A DNA stretch of 64,000 nucleotides from Mercenaria mercenaria (GCF_021730395.1 NC_069370.1:69023501-69087500); one strand, 5' to 3'; shown: positions 1-13,000, counted from the stretch's first letter. The notes: generated by a model from the sequence alone, not told the origin. A program made the numbers and translations.

Positions 1-345
1 GACACTGTGACTTTTTAATACTTATTCGGTACAGCTGTGAAAGTAAATGCTGTGCTTGCACGGGCTCTTCCTTTAACCGATTGTACTTCGTGCGTCTGTG
101 CTCTCACGTTACGAACATCTTAGTAGTTTTAATAGATTGTGACATTCAATCAATTAAGAACATTATTGTGCCTCTTTTAATAGCTATATATTGCAGCTGT
201 TAAAGTAAAGGCTGTGCTTGCACGGGTTCTTTTAAGACTTTTTTTAGTTGTCTGTACTTCGTGTTTCACTCTATTATCTAGTGTTACGAACATTTTAGTA
301 GTCTGATAGACACTGATATTCAGTCGTTTATGAACATTTTATAGA
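1..345. repeat. Two tandem copies of a ~165-bp unit
   Basis: GCTGTGCTTGCACGGG recurs near 50 and 209, TGTACTTCGTG near 85 and 252, and TTACGAACAT near 110 and 284. The two copies are diverged. The array may continue left of the window. Confidence 0.7.
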
Positions 346-479
346 ATTTGCAAAGTGAACCCATGCCCCATTGTTGCTATGTACTTAGAATTCATTAAAA
401 AAAACTGTGGTAAGATAATGGAAGTGTGTCTTAGAATGTAGATAAGGCTCTAGCCAAAACATTACACTTTAGCATCCCA

Positions 480-1600
480 GTGAGTTTAACATTGATATTG
501 AACGAAAGGATGGTGGTTCTCAGATCGTACTCACTGCTGACCTCATTACATATGAAATATTGAAAGAAGCGTCTCTTTTACATTTCGATGATAGTACATT
601 CAACCAAGTTACTGTTAAATCAAGCTCTGGATATGATGATACAGAAATCTAGAAATTTGACAAAGCGGAACTTTTCGCCAGAAAATGACAGCCATGCGTC
701 AAAACAAGTAACACCTAAAAAAAAAAAACAGTCAAAAATAATGAAAAATAATGAAAAAAAAAAGTAAATTCCGCTCCGTAGTTTGCCAGTGAGTCCACAC
801 TGTGACACAGACACAACATTAATCATTCCAGAAGATGAACAATGTTTTAAATGTAAAGGTAAATTAACACGAAATGTATTATGTGTACTAAAGGTAATCA
901 CTGGATTCACTTTAAGTTTGGAGGTCTAATTAATTCAGAAATTGAACTTTTAGAGAATAACAAAGAAGAAGCATATTGTTTGTGTTTTGGTGTTTTTTTA
1001 AAGTAAAGACCCTACCACTGTTCTAGTTCTATCTCCGCGTGCTTCTCCTGTTGTTAACCATTGTCTCTGTCTGTGGAATACTTTACGCGTGATCTTAGCC
1101 GCCCGGATGACAGTTTGATAGTTAATGACAGGACCTGTGGTGTGTGTGATTGTAGTTTGGACTCAGATTATTGTGTGAGGCGATGGTCATGTAGTAGGGA
1201 AGACGTCACAGTGTCAACAAGTCTGTCACAAAAACTGTGCCTATAAACATGATGACAATGCAATTTGTACTTTTTGCTTTGGCAATAATGCTCGAAGTTA
1301 TGTCAACTCTAAAGTGAAAGAAAATAAGTTGAAAAAAACTTTTTGAAAGAAAAATAACGTTAAAGATTGAATTTACAAATGGGTTTAAATACACTTTGAA
1401 AAACTTTCTCAAGGTAATAACTGTGAAATGTTTGACTCTAATTGCAATAACTTGAAGTTTGTGCTATATAAGAAATTGTGAAATACTATCTTGTGTCTCC
1501 TGTCAGTGAAAAAGAACTCAATGTTGCAATAAAACAGATAAGGGAAAATCAGCCGATTATTACACCATGCAATTATGAAAACGTCTGGTTCACTCAAAAG
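480..1600 (+). pseudogene. Decayed coding remnant with a PHD-finger-like segment
   Basis: At about 490-650 an open stretch reads NIDIERKDGG...IVLTADLITYEIL. At about 830-985, over two frames, a zinc-finger pattern reads EQCFKCKGKLTRNVLC then CTKGNHWIHFKF...GGLINSEIELL. The C-x2-C and H-x2 spacing resembles PHD fingers found in some LINE first ORFs and in host chromatin proteins. Later short frames (to 1,600) look equally worn. I cannot name the parent gene or element. Confidence 0.4.
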
Positions 1601-2056
1601 TGAATGAATTTGGGTCTACAAACATAATTACTTATTCAAAATCCATGATCAAGAAAGCTTGTCTTGAATATACATCACAAATGTTAGGTATATATGTCTT
1701 GTGGTCATTAAAGCTTTTTTCTTTTCCCCTTGTGAATAGGTGGTTATGTCCTTGACAAGGGAAAGTTTCAAGAGATTGCAAACATAGTTGTTTGTCTCTT
1801 TTGGTACACTTACCTGCCTGGTATACAGACATGCCATTTTCCCCCATTGCCAAGACCAATTAGAACAGGATCAGATCTGGTTTTCTTTTTCTGTTGGAAA
1901 CTGAAAAGAAACAAACGAAAACGTGTTCCATAATTTTATATGACCTGAAAAATGTTACCATGAAAATGTGTTCATGAAACCAATTTGACTAGGTGATTTA
2001 TATATAAATACCATATTACCGCTATATTACGCAACGTTGCAGGAGACATAATGGGA
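1601..2056. other. No recognisable feature
   Basis: Two overlapping minus-strand frames of 62-75 codons have no family resemblance. Confidence 0.5.
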
Positions 2057-2322
2057 AAGGTAAAGGTAAATTTTATTTACCGTCGTTTTTTGAGATAACG
2101 AACACAAGCTTTGCAGAGCTTTTGAGCGACCCTATTTTAAGAACAGTTAAAACCAATAATACCTTACCCCCAGCAATTTGCTGGTACCTATTTACAGCTA
2201 GGTCGTGATACAGTGCCTTGCCCAAGGACATATCGAAATAGGAGTAGCAAGGAATCAAAAACCTTGGGCCTTCACCTCCGTAGGAAAGTATCATAGACCT
2301 CTCGACCAATGCGTCCACATTA
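2057..2322 (-). mobile_element. tRNA-derived SINE (family B)
   Basis: Read on the minus strand: a tRNA-like head with an A-box-like TGGTCGAGAGG and a worn B box GGTTTTTGATTCC. A central segment CTTGGGCAAGGCACTG follows, then a tail of ACCTTT repeats. The 81-codon frame across it is a by-product of the repeat. Confidence 0.65.
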
Positions 2323-3287
2323 GAGATTTAGGGTTGAATTAAGGTAAGATTCAGTTGGAAATGAATGTTTACTGGACGTTTTAATGTTAAAAATAGCCCA
2401 AATAACAAAGGTCATACTTACCCTAAAATAATCTCATTACTGTCACTTTTGATGGATGTGACAGGCTTTGGGAAATTTTGATAGCGCACTTTGAAATTTT
2501 CCGCTATGCAAATGGCACAACGTAATAGATATTTGGACATTGTGGATAACACCGGTTACTGATATTCACCAGTGATAGGGACATACAGGATTACAATGCT
2601 AGTGATACAGGTTTGATTCTCGGTCAAAGCTGATATTCCGCTTTCGTTCATACTTGGGTGATTAAATTACATTGGTTATGTGTTTCCAGCAGTAAAAACA
2701 CTAAACCGGAACTTTGTTGTTGTGCGTCATATAAGCGTCATGACGACACTCGTGTGTACGGGCGTAAATTTCCCGGGTTTTTTTAAATACACTACTATAG
2801 GAAAGAGTGCTACAAAGAAAGTATTTCGTTTTGCTTTATTAAAGATAAAGGCCTCATTACTGCCTCCAGCCGACTATTTCCGTCTGCATCTACAACAAAT
2901 GACAGGTCACAATGCAAACAGTACAAAAAAAATGTATTTAGATTTATTACACAAACGTATCATAAACATTGCACAAATATTACATTAACATTCTTCAAGT
3001 ACAACTGAAAACTTTTAGATACAGTATTACATTTAGGTGGAATGCGCTTAATTTAAAGTTTTCTTTTAAACATCTTCTCATTCTTAGTTTTTTACATTTT
3101 CATTCATCAGAGGTTACATTTAGTCCTAAAATGGACTAATGTATGAGAGCTAGGAGGTCTAATGAACTGTATGATTTCAGGGCCCAGAGATGTCAAAGCA
3201 GAACATTTAACATGAATTATTTGATATGTTTTCTTTATAATAGAGATATATTTCATTTTTCTTAGTAAATGTATCAATAAACAAGTT
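2323..3287. other. No recognisable gene
   Basis: AT-rich. A plus frame at 2680-2988 (102 codons) shows no known domain, and I do not support it as coding. Confidence 0.5.
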
Positions 3288-4114
3288 TTTATGCCCCCGA
3301 AGGGAGGCATATTAGTTTTCAACTGTCCGTCCGTTACTTCGTTCGTTCGTTCGTTAGTCACAACGTTAACTTTGCATGAAGGCACTTTACTCGCGAACCA
3401 CTGCACCTAGGACCTTCAAACTTCACATGCTGATAGTACTTATTGAGTACACCACCCCTACTGACTTTGGGGTCACCAGGTCAAAGGTCAAGGTCACAGG
3501 GACCAACGTTAACTTTTTGCATGAAGACACTTTACTCGCGAACCACTGCACCCAGGACCTTCAAACTTAACATGCTGATAGTACTTATTGAGTACACCAC
3601 CCCTACTGACTCTGGGGTCACCAGGTCAAAGGTCAAGGTCACAGGGACCAATGTTAACTTTTTGCATGAAGGCACTTTACTCGCGAACCACTGCATCCAG
3701 GACCTTCAAACTTCACTTGCTGATAGTACTTATTGAGTACACCATCCCTACTGACTTTGGGGTCACCAGATCAAAGGTCAAGGTCACAGGGGCCAACGTT
3801 AATTTTTTGCATGAAGGCACTTTTCTTGCGAACCACTTCACCCAGGACCTTCAAACTTTACATGCTGATAGTACTTTATGAGTACACCACCCCTACTGAC
3901 TTTGGGGTCACCAGGTCAAAGGTCAAGGTCACAGGGGCCAACGTTAACTTTTTGCATGAAGGCACTTTACATGCAAACCACTTCATTCAGGACCTTCAAA
4001 CTTCACATGCTGATAGTACTTATTGAGTACACTACCCCTACTGACTTTGGGGTCACCAGGTCAAAGGTCAAGGTGCTGCGGGGGCATTTGTCACCATTAG
4101 TGACAGTTCTTGTT
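3288..4114 (+). mobile_element. Hairpin-ended repeat element 1, five 145-bp units
   Basis: Begins TGCCCCCGAAG and ends CTGCGGGGGCA, a subterminal inverted pair, then a hairpin TGTCAC-CATTA-GTGACA and TTCTTGTT. The 5' part has GTCCGTCCG and TTCGTTCG runs. The centre is a tandem array of 145 bp, about five units. Subterminal inverted repeats, internal tandem units and a 3' hairpin resemble non-autonomous Helentron-type (HINE or pearl-like) elements of bivalves. The family name is inference. Confidence 0.75.
3478..4070 (+). promoter_or_regulatory. Five nuclear-receptor DR1-like sites at 145-bp spacing
   Basis: Each unit holds AGGTCAAAGGTCAAGGTCA: two AGGTCA half-sites spaced by one base (DR1) with a third directly after. 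Positions 3478, 3623, 3768 (first half changed), 3913 and 4058 (third half changed). DR1 is the classical HNF4/RXR-type site. Binding is inference. Confidence 0.45.
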
Positions 4115-4399
4115 CTTTGTAAGACACGGTCTAAACATTAATGCATATGTACTTGGAGAAAAAACACAAGCACTATTAGTGTAAAGTATCCAGAACAGTA
4201 TAATTATAATACAGCATGTGTAAAACGAAAAATTCAATTAGTCGTTTTTATCTTGAAATAGAAAGTTCTTCGCGTGATAACATTGTAAATATAATAAAGA
4301 GATTAACATTTTCAAAACGTGTATGTTTATACGTGCCGTAGATTCGTATAGTAACACCACGGGGAAATGTACCAGGCGTGTGTTTTAAACGTTGAAATA

Positions 4400-5907
4400 A
4401 GTTTACTTTGAGTTAGCAATTTGGCTAATTGGAAGGAAAAATCATCCTTTGTAAATAGGTTTAGTTCTCCGAAGGTGTTTGGGAAGAAATGTCATGCTTC
4501 TCGCATTGTACAGCACGAATTTTATGTCGTGTTATTATTACTGTTTAATTGTTTAATCAGCAATGGTGTGCCCAATACTATTGTATGGTGTAGAAACATG
4601 GGGTGTTGGTAATGTTGAAATTATAAAACAATTCCAGTTGAAATACTTAAAAATGTTACTGAATGTTAAAAAGTGAACACCTAATGTTATGGTTTTTGGT
4701 GAACTTGGCAATCTGCCTATAGATTTAGTGAAAAAAGGTAGAATTCTTAACTTTTGGTGCAGAATAATTAATGCTAAAAAAGATAAAATTTGTAGACATA
4801 TGTATAGACTTATGTATGAGTTGGATAAGAAAAATATTTACCATTCGCTTTGGATAAATTATGTTAAAAACTCTTTGCAAGAGTTGGGTTTTGCTGATTA
4901 TTGGTTAAGCCAATCTGTTGTATCTCCACTGTATTTTAAACATATTGTTAAGAATAGAATTAAGAACCAATATATCCAATCTCGGAATGAGCAGTTAAAC
5001 AGATCTAGTAAATGTTGTACCTACAGAATATTTAAATCTGTTTTTGAACTGGAAAACTATCTTAAACTTTTACCAAAAAATCTGGCTCAGTCTCTTTGTC
5101 GTTTTAGATGCAGCAGTCACAAACTACCGATTGAGGAAGGTCGCTTTATTAACTTAGCTCATAACTTAAGAACTTGCCATTTGTGTAATAACCACTCCTT
5201 AGGTGATGAATTTCATTATATTTTTGAATGTTCCCATTTTAATGATCTTCGTAGAAAATATTTATCAGTACATTTCAGAAGACCAAACATGTATAATTTT
5301 GAACAACTGTTTGCAAATAGAGATAGGACAACTTTACTTAAATTAGCTATTTTTGTGCAAAGATTATGTCTGCATTTGATTAATGGTATACCACCTTCCG
5401 TGTCAACAAACTTCCCATACTTAAATGCTCAATTTTTATACCATCCCACATTAATGCAAAGAATTTTGTATTTGAGTAAGAAAGATTTTGTATGGGCTCT
5501 GTTACTTTTGGGCCGTCTCAGGGATTCGTTGTCTGGTTGGGTCTTGGCCGGTCTGTGTATCTGTGGGGTTTTGGTGGAGCTTAATCTGGCAGTTAAGATG
5601 CCTTTAAATTTCTGCAGTGAGTGCGGGCGTTTTCTGGGCTCTGCTGGATCTGCGTGGATGCATGGGCTGGTCTTGATTCGCCATGGTTGTGGGGTCGATG
5701 GGTCGGTTTTCTTGTGACAGGGCTCATGCATGCTACTATGAGTTTATGTTGGTCACATTCCTGTTATGTTAGTAAATGTTACTAATGTTTAGATGGTTCG
5801 TGATATTGTTTGCTGAACTGTTTTGGCTGTTAATTTGTACATGCATTTATCTGTAATGCTGATGCCCTTAAAGGGCCGAGATTTGAAATAAAACTTGAAA
5901 CTTGAAA
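4400..5907 (+). mobile_element. LINE 3' fragment (reverse transcriptase C-terminal part)
   Basis: An open frame at 4689-5717 follows worn coding from about 4,540. It reads ELGNLPIDLVKKGRILNFW, matches the element at 34482 (ELGRYPLFINRYVRIVKYW), and carries the zinc motif CHLCNNHSLGDEFHYIFEC. It then shares RRPNMYNFEQL. The last 85 or so codons lose the similarity and look like read-through of 3' UTR. The element ends in a tail of AACTTGA repeats (about 5,888-5,907). The clade is a jockey/CR1-like non-LTR group; I cannot fix it further. 5'-truncated, with a stop upstream of 4689. Confidence 0.75.
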
Positions 5908-6181
5908 CTAGCTTTAACATTTCGGCCCGGGTGGTTCCAGTACTCCCACTTTCATAGCTTTAGGTATTGTATGCTAGCCCCTGCTTTTTAATTTTGTCTT
6001 TTGACAGTGTATGTGATATGCAGGCTCAATAACCTCAGATCCCATTTCTAAATTCCAGTTTGTTAAGTTCTGCCCATGGTTTTCTCGTTCAGGGCAAACA
6101 CTTTAGTTTAATCATACGCCGCTTTTCGTGGAATAAAACGCTAGTGTATCATTGAAGATTTCATGTGCACCGCCGTATGAA

Positions 6182-6335
6182 TACATCTGCGGATGTTTCT
6201 AAATTGATTTTTGTACTTGTAGCATGTGTAAATGTTGTGTTCTGCTCAACCCAGGGCTAGAGGGCGTGAACGATAGCATGCATGTCTATTTCCGTCCATG
6301 AACAGGCTCAATCAAACTGAGCTTGCAACATTTTC
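6182..6335 (-). repeat. Dispersed repeat R3, minus copy
   Basis: The reverse complement shares AGCTTGCAACATTT-type ends, TCGGTTTGATTGAGCC-like and GTTCATGGACGG-like segments with 18086-18222, in opposite orientation. The family is not identified. Confidence 0.55.
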
Positions 6336-6339
6336 TTTT

Positions 6340-7796
6340 TTCTCGAGTTGAGCGACCTGTGGAGTTTCTGCTTTTCACTTTTTGTGTATGTAGAAACAGA
6401 AATGAAACCTGCTCCATGAAGAATATTTTCTAAACACAAGAAACCTATCAAACATTGCAAATTTGAGTAAGTGCTGTACTGAGAATTTTTTATGATAAAA
6501 CGTAAAAAGAAAGAAAATTCCTTTGTTCAGCAGTATTTCGGTAATGTTACGACTGGCGTTTAACTTATTCATTGTCCTTTTTGTAATTTTTTTTTCTCGC
6601 ATAGATGGCTACCATGTTTCGTTTCGAAAATGTGCACACCTCAGACGAATGCGAATGTGAAATAAGATCTAAAAAAAGAACTTTATGGATTAACACTAGC
6701 ACATACGCTTAGATATTAGAATAAAGAACATCTTGTAAAATATTTATTTTAATTTGTTTGGTTGTTTGTAAGGAACTCTATTAAGCCTGTTCAGGTGCTT
6801 TAATATTTATAAAAGGACAACGGTAAAACAGAAATTTAAAAAATGCATATTTTTTCGCCAACTTTGGAAGGAAATTCTATAGCAGTGTATGTATGAATGT
6901 GTACAGGATAGACGTGAATACAAAAAAGGCATAGTATAGACAAATTGAACATATCTGTAACATGGACATAACAAAAATATAAAGGAACACAACTCGACAA
7001 AGCTTTCGAACGGTCAGTAACTAAAAAAAAATTGGGGGAGTTTTTAACTACTTACTGAACTCAAATTCTCCATAGTCTTGGTACGTTGCTAGAGTTATAC
7101 CATCAGGAATACACACGAAATAGAAACAAAAGTAAATACAATTAAAGGAAGCTGCAAACGTGTTAATGAAAATGTACGCAAAAAGGAAATCAAAAGATAT
7201 TAAAGGCTCGACGAAACAGGACAGATAAACTCAACCACATATCTGTCTGTCATGGAGTGTACCACCATTCCTGTTGTATAAACTCATTTGAAAAGAAAAA
7301 TCGAAAATTAATATATTATTTACGCAGCCTACTAGATCGTATAGCCGTACAGGATTTTTTAAGTAAATTTGTAAAGAAAATAAGCTTTCGAGACAATAAA
7401 TTATTGAACTTCTTTCGAAATTAAGTAAGTTAATAATTCTAATACGATGTCTCAATAATCGTGTTTACTATTTCATCTGTAGTTTATCAAGTTTGTGCCA
7501 CATGATTTTATCATGTTTTTATTCAATTGTATTTACAGAAAGAAACCAGTATTTTCGGTGATACCAGGTTCAAAAACGGACTCAACTCGTAATAAACAGG
7601 CAGCTTCCGAAATAATATGATGTGCCCGTTTGGCATTTTATTCTGTATGTAATCTATATCTTTATTTTACGTCCATTTAGGTTCTGACTACTCACTCTAG
7701 AAAATCCGATGATTACGTTTGTTTGTTTTCTTGGATGAACGTCGCAACGACAGCATTTACGATTATTAAGATCACATCACCAATACGACTGAACGG
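6340..7796. other. No recognisable gene
   Basis: AT-rich, with only short frames in both strands and no domain. Confidence 0.5.
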
Positions 7797-8113
7797 TTTT
7801 TTTTTGTTGTTTTTTTTTGTTTTTTTTTTTTTTGTTGTTGTTTTTTCTTTGGGGGGGGTGGGTTTAACGTCGCACCGACACATTTTAGGTCATATGTCGA
7901 CTTTCCAGCTTTGATGGTGGAGGAAGACCCCAGGTGCCCCTCCGTGCATTATTTCATCACGGGCGGGCACCTGGGTAGAACCACCGACCTTCCGTAAAAA
8001 CAAAGACAGCCAGCTGGATGGCTTCCTCACATGAAGAATTCAACGCCCCAAGTGATGCTCGAACCCGCATCGATGAGGGTCAAGTGATTTGAAGTCAGCG
8101 ACCTTAACTGAAC
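7797..8113 (-). mobile_element. tRNA-derived SINE (family A)
   Basis: Same family as the full copy at 30907. Shares GTTTAACGTCGCACCGACAC, GGAAGACCCCAGGTGCCCCT, GGGCGGGCACCTGGGTAGAA, TTCCTCACATGAAGAATTCA. The T/G-rich run at 7797-7860 is its A-rich tail on this strand. Lies downstream of the LU-LU-CTLD stop. Confidence 0.8.
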
Positions 8114-8462
8114 GTGTACATATAAGATATTAAGATATGCTTTCTTGGCTAAGAAAGAACCCATCGTTATTATTATTATAAACTTAAATAATTCAATTAA
8201 TAGAATGGTACATTTTAGTGTGAACGGTCGCACATCTTTCTAGGTTAAAATTATCTAAGTCGCCCATAAAATATACCATAAATTTTATTTTTACTATGTG
8301 AGAAATTTATACTTTAATGAGTATAATAGAAATATCTTAACACATTGCTTTGTTTCGTAAGCTTTTTAAGTCACAAAATATAGCGATTTTTCAGCTTTTG
8401 GTAGTAGGAGGGGGGAACTTTGTATAATAATAACAAAAAATATTCTATCCGGCGGGTCGTAT

Positions 8463-8704
8463 TTATTTTAGTTCACAGATATAATTTCCATGATCATCAC
8501 AATTTCTGTCGTGCCAACGGAATGATGGCGTAGTATCTTTATACATAGAAACGCAATCCTGGTCTTCGCCGTGATTGTGATGGTTAGGTTGAGTCTTGTC
8601 CCAATCAGCCTCTGACTTTAGTAATGCGTGACCATTCACCCAGGAGAACTGGTTATTTTTCAAGATGTCTTTAGCTCCTATCCAATAAAATTCGTGGTTG
8701 TATT
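8463..8704 (-). CDS. Last CTLD exon with stop
   Basis: Acceptor ATTTCAG, 2 bases, 79 codons and TAA. Encodes YNHEFYWIGAKD (WIGL-type motif), QFSWVNG, WDKTQPNHHNHGED (sugar-site loop reading QPN rather than EPN or QPD), QDCV, RWHDRNCDDHGNYICELK. The CTLD cysteines are present. An AATAAA overlaps the stop on the minus strand, and another lies near 8,285-8,290. Confidence 0.9.
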
Positions 8705-10028
8705 CTGAAATTACAACGTATGATAAATCAACATGTATCCCTGACTGAAAATAAATCTGTTATTTTAAATTCATTGACTCGGAGTGTTATTTCGTCCTTC
8801 CATCTCTTTTCCCTGTAGGAAAAAAACGTTATTCAATTCTGAGAAAATGCATTAAGAATGTGTTGCAGTTGTTCGCATAAATATATTGTAAACAGCTCAT
8901 TCTTGCAGTTCTAAAATATATGTGTTGCTTAAATGATAAGTCCAGTTAAGACAGGATAATGGTATAATTATTTCTTTTACTGCATGTATAAGGAATAAGT
9001 GTTGTTGCGTTTACAGATGAACTGTCGTCAGCACTGGATACTGTGCTTCTACATGTTTTACTAGCCCATTTAATACATTGCTTTGGAACCACTGCCATAA
9101 AATGTTATTAAAGGGAGAGGTGATCTAGTTCAAACTGTCCTTGTATCTATTAGATTTGTTTCAACGACTATGGGGGGGGGGGGGCTTTTTATCTGTTAGC
9201 CTATCGTGTAGACAGATAGATTTGTTTCTATATTCATGGCAATATAACATTGGACAAGTATCCATGTTTAAATAATATTAAATAAATAAAGTCTTAAAAG
9301 TAGATCCCTTGGAAGCACCGAGGACAAGTCACATGATGAAAATTGCAGACTCGGTTTGATTGAGTCTGTTCATGAGCAGTAATGGAAAATGCAACCCCGC
9401 CCGCACCTCCTGGCACCAGCTTAAGCAGTATTTAATCTTCAAATATAAATTAGTTGAAATCCATGATCCTGAAGGATCAGAAAATATAAAAACACTGAGA
9501 TGAAGTCGGGGCCATGTCACATATATTAAAACACAAAGGATGACACAAAAATTGATAGAAGTCATCACTTACTTTCATTGTGGTCTTTGCATTAAATTGG
9601 AACCCAACAGTCATAACAACCCATTTGTTCGGAGGAATGATAATTAATGTCTGTTTACGTGAGTGACGTCATAATCGCAAATATAGCTGTGGATATGATC
9701 TGCTATTTTATTCTCGAAACTTCTAACAGCCATAGCGTTTATAAATATAGACCGTTTTGATATTATTCAGATCATATGTAGGATACATCCATAAGGCAGC
9801 TGTTGTTCTTTTTTCTTTTTAGTAAGATGTAGACGAAGAAAGTTTAATGTCTAAATGCTTTCAAACATTTTTGCAAGTGACTACAAAACATACTAACCAT
9901 TTGACAATTTAAAGGAATAAAGCGTTGAAACACAAACTTATAGCACTTTTTTTCTTCCTGGTTTCCGTTTTTGTACACAAACTTTACAAAATTGACCATT
10001 TTGTTTGTCCTCCCATTTTAACCCCCCC

Positions 10029-10060
<32 letters not shown>

Positions 10061-13000
10061 TACCCCACGCTCGCCAAAGTTGTTATGCACAAAATATTCA
10101 TTCCCCGGTTAGTCTTCCCCCCTTAGTTTTTGTATACGATTAGGAAAATACGCTAGTGTAACTAAACATCTCATCAGACAGACTGACCAACACAGAATGA
10201 TGAACTGTATAACGGTAACACGTTAGCATGCACTAAATGTACGTCAGGAGAAAGAAAGAACTAACTAGTCAGTTTCTTCCCCCTTTTATTGTCTGTTATT
10301 ATTTAGGTGCGCGTCCGCGTGCTGGGTTTGCGTTTGGGGAGACTGCGTTTTTAGAATCTTACTGGTTTATGCACTATCTTCACCCCCCCCCCCCCCCCCC
10401 CCCCCCCCCCCACACACATCACACACACACACATACACACTTTTCAAACCTTTTTCAATCAAGTGATTACAAAACGTACTGCATATTTCGCAGAAACCAG
10501 TTGGGTTTTTCCCTGGGAAAACCCAACCATTTTTTCCAGGAGAAAATCTGACAGAAGGCTGATTTCTTTCCAGGCTTGTGGTAATTACTTTATAGGCATG
10601 TTTATATTTTAGAAAAATATTAAAATCATGCTTTACTGTTGTCGATAAATATGTGTTTAAACGATGGCCAGACATAGGTCCTAGATCTGTCATACCACAC
10701 ATGTTTTAAACGTTATGCTGCAAAACTGAGCTGTTGGATATATACTGAACAACAAATGTATAACTGGTGTATTTTGAAATAAAAAATTAATTTTTCAAAT
10801 TTGAATTGTTTCTTCAAACCAAAATTACACTTTAAGATATTCACGTGATAAATTCTTAAAATCAATCAACCGTGAAGTCAGTAGTCCAATAATAGCCGTT
10901 TGAAAGGCTATATCTTCTGCGCGTCAGTTGCATTATAACATCCCAATTGGGCGCTCGTGCTAAATTTGATTCAGTCGTGCGGTGCAACAAACAATACTTT
11001 TAAAACTTTATGCTGTTTTTCGAGTTAGCCAATTATTAATATTTCCAATGACAATAAAATTTCACAAAGAAAATTGTTAATTACAGGCGCACATGAAGTT
11101 CATGCAAAACGGCTATTGTGGGACTTCTGACTTCATGGTTGATTGATTTTTGTTAAATTTTACACGTAAAGTTCTTCAAGTGTAATATGATATGAAAGAC
11201 ACAAGTGATTTATAAATTAAGGTTTTTAAATAAAAATACCCCATTTATAAAACTGGATAGTTTCTTTTGCTGTTCAGTATATATGTTTTAACTATACCTA
11301 CTAGACTGACTTTCAAGTTCATTCCTCAATAAATGGGCTTTGTCAAGGGTATCTAGGACCACAAGATTCCCTCCTTGTCTTTCGCATGATGTTCGGGAGC
11401 TATTCCAGGAATGTTTATGGTGAACAACAATATGGACACACAGCTGCGCTTGCGCATTTTGTAAATGAACAAAACCATTGTGAATATCGCATTGAAAGGT
11501 GTTGCTCAAATGTGTTTTACTTGTAGATATCTCTGTGTTTCCTAAAGAAAAAAATCATTTTAACGAGTGAGGTCTCTATATTATGAATCATAAAATAAAA
11601 TAACGACAAAACTCTGTCTTATGAATCGTAAAGTTAAGAATCGTAAAGTGAAATAACGACAAAACTCTGTCTTATGAATCGTAAGGTAAAATAACGACAC
11701 AACTTAGACCGTTATGCATATATTGTTGAATAATAAAGAAAGAAGCGCTACAAGCTGCCATGTGAATACTGTGTCGTAGTGTTGATATGCCTGGTAGCTG
11801 TGTTGATAATTACGATGTCTTTGTCTTACCATTTGTAGTGCCTGGTTGAGGTGTTGTCATGGACAAATTCTGGGGGTTTCCACAATGATCGTTACAGAAA
11901 TCTGTATTGCAACACATAGGGGCGCATCTCTGACTAGTGAATGCATGTGCTATCGCATCGCATGCCTAAAGATAAGATATATTTCACATAACGTCCATCA
12001 TTTGAATTTGAACCACGTGTTTCGGTGCGGGTGTTGGTAATTACAAAGGATTTATAAATTTTTAAATATATACCAGTTTAAACCTGTGTATTCCACTTCC
12101 TCCATATTGTTTTTGTGAAGTTTATTATGACTCGTCACTACAGGTACATGTACCCGCTTTTATCAACAATCACAACAACAGTTTTCTTTTCAAGTGCAAT
12201 GTGGCGGCTGTAAAAACTTTTCTGTAACTAGGTATCAGTTTTGTTATAGTTTTGTCCTTTGGAATCATGACGAACATTCAATTTTACTAGAATAAAATTT
12301 CGTTAAGCCAGTGCTCTCTGGTCGTGAAGTGTGGTGCACTTATCATTGCCTTTCAAGAACAGAATCAATCAAACTAAGTCTGCTATTATGTTGCTTGATT
12401 GCGTTCTATGATTCCAAAGGATCTTCTCGTGGATTTTAATAAAACATTATACAAGGTATGTCTGAAATGTGTTTATATAAATTATTCTGCACAACATACC
12501 TGAAATAAAAACTGCTATTGGATCCAGTCTACCTATTTTGTAACAGTGGTTGTCGTCAATTACTTATATTTTAGGTCAGAGGGTATCAATTTCTTGTTAC
12601 AGTAGATAAAAGTAACAGAAAGATAAAACACAACTATTAACAATAACAGAACTCTATTCTTGAATTTGAGTAACAATACAAATACCTTCGAAAATGTTTA
12701 AGAGCTGTAAAATCCAGTAATATGTAAAAATAGTCCAAATCCTGTCCAGGTCAAATTTAAATCCAATCAGAATAAATTCTCAATGTTTTACACAGTTTTA
12801 AAGTAACTTTAGTATATCCATAAATTATAATTCCTCTCTTGAAATATATTTTTAAATCCACAAATTTTAGTAAATCCTTCAAATTATCCTTCAAAATATT
12901 AAATATCCGAACTGGAATCAAATGAAATCCTGGTCGCGTGTTCACAAAACAATTTTCGATCTCAGCTGAGTTTGAGTTTGAAATTTTAATACCAATTTTA

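Larger units (their letters stand above)
8705..10740 (-). other. Last intron of the LU-LU-CTLD gene, distal part
   Basis: Holds R3 repeat pieces (9335-9425), a poly-G run (9173-9184) and two C-run/CA microsatellites. No exon is needed here, since phases join directly from 11302 to 8704. Confidence 0.6.

Noticed and set aside
3376-4141. Five overlapping 60-100-codon frames on the plus strand
   Set aside because: They are the same 145-bp repeat read over and over; not genes.
5429-5731. 100-codon minus frame opposite the LINE
   Set aside because: Shadow frame of the LINE 3' part and its read-through tail.
9925-10551. Proline-run open frames over C-runs
   Set aside because: They exist only because of the poly-C/CA microsatellites; flanks show no coding character.
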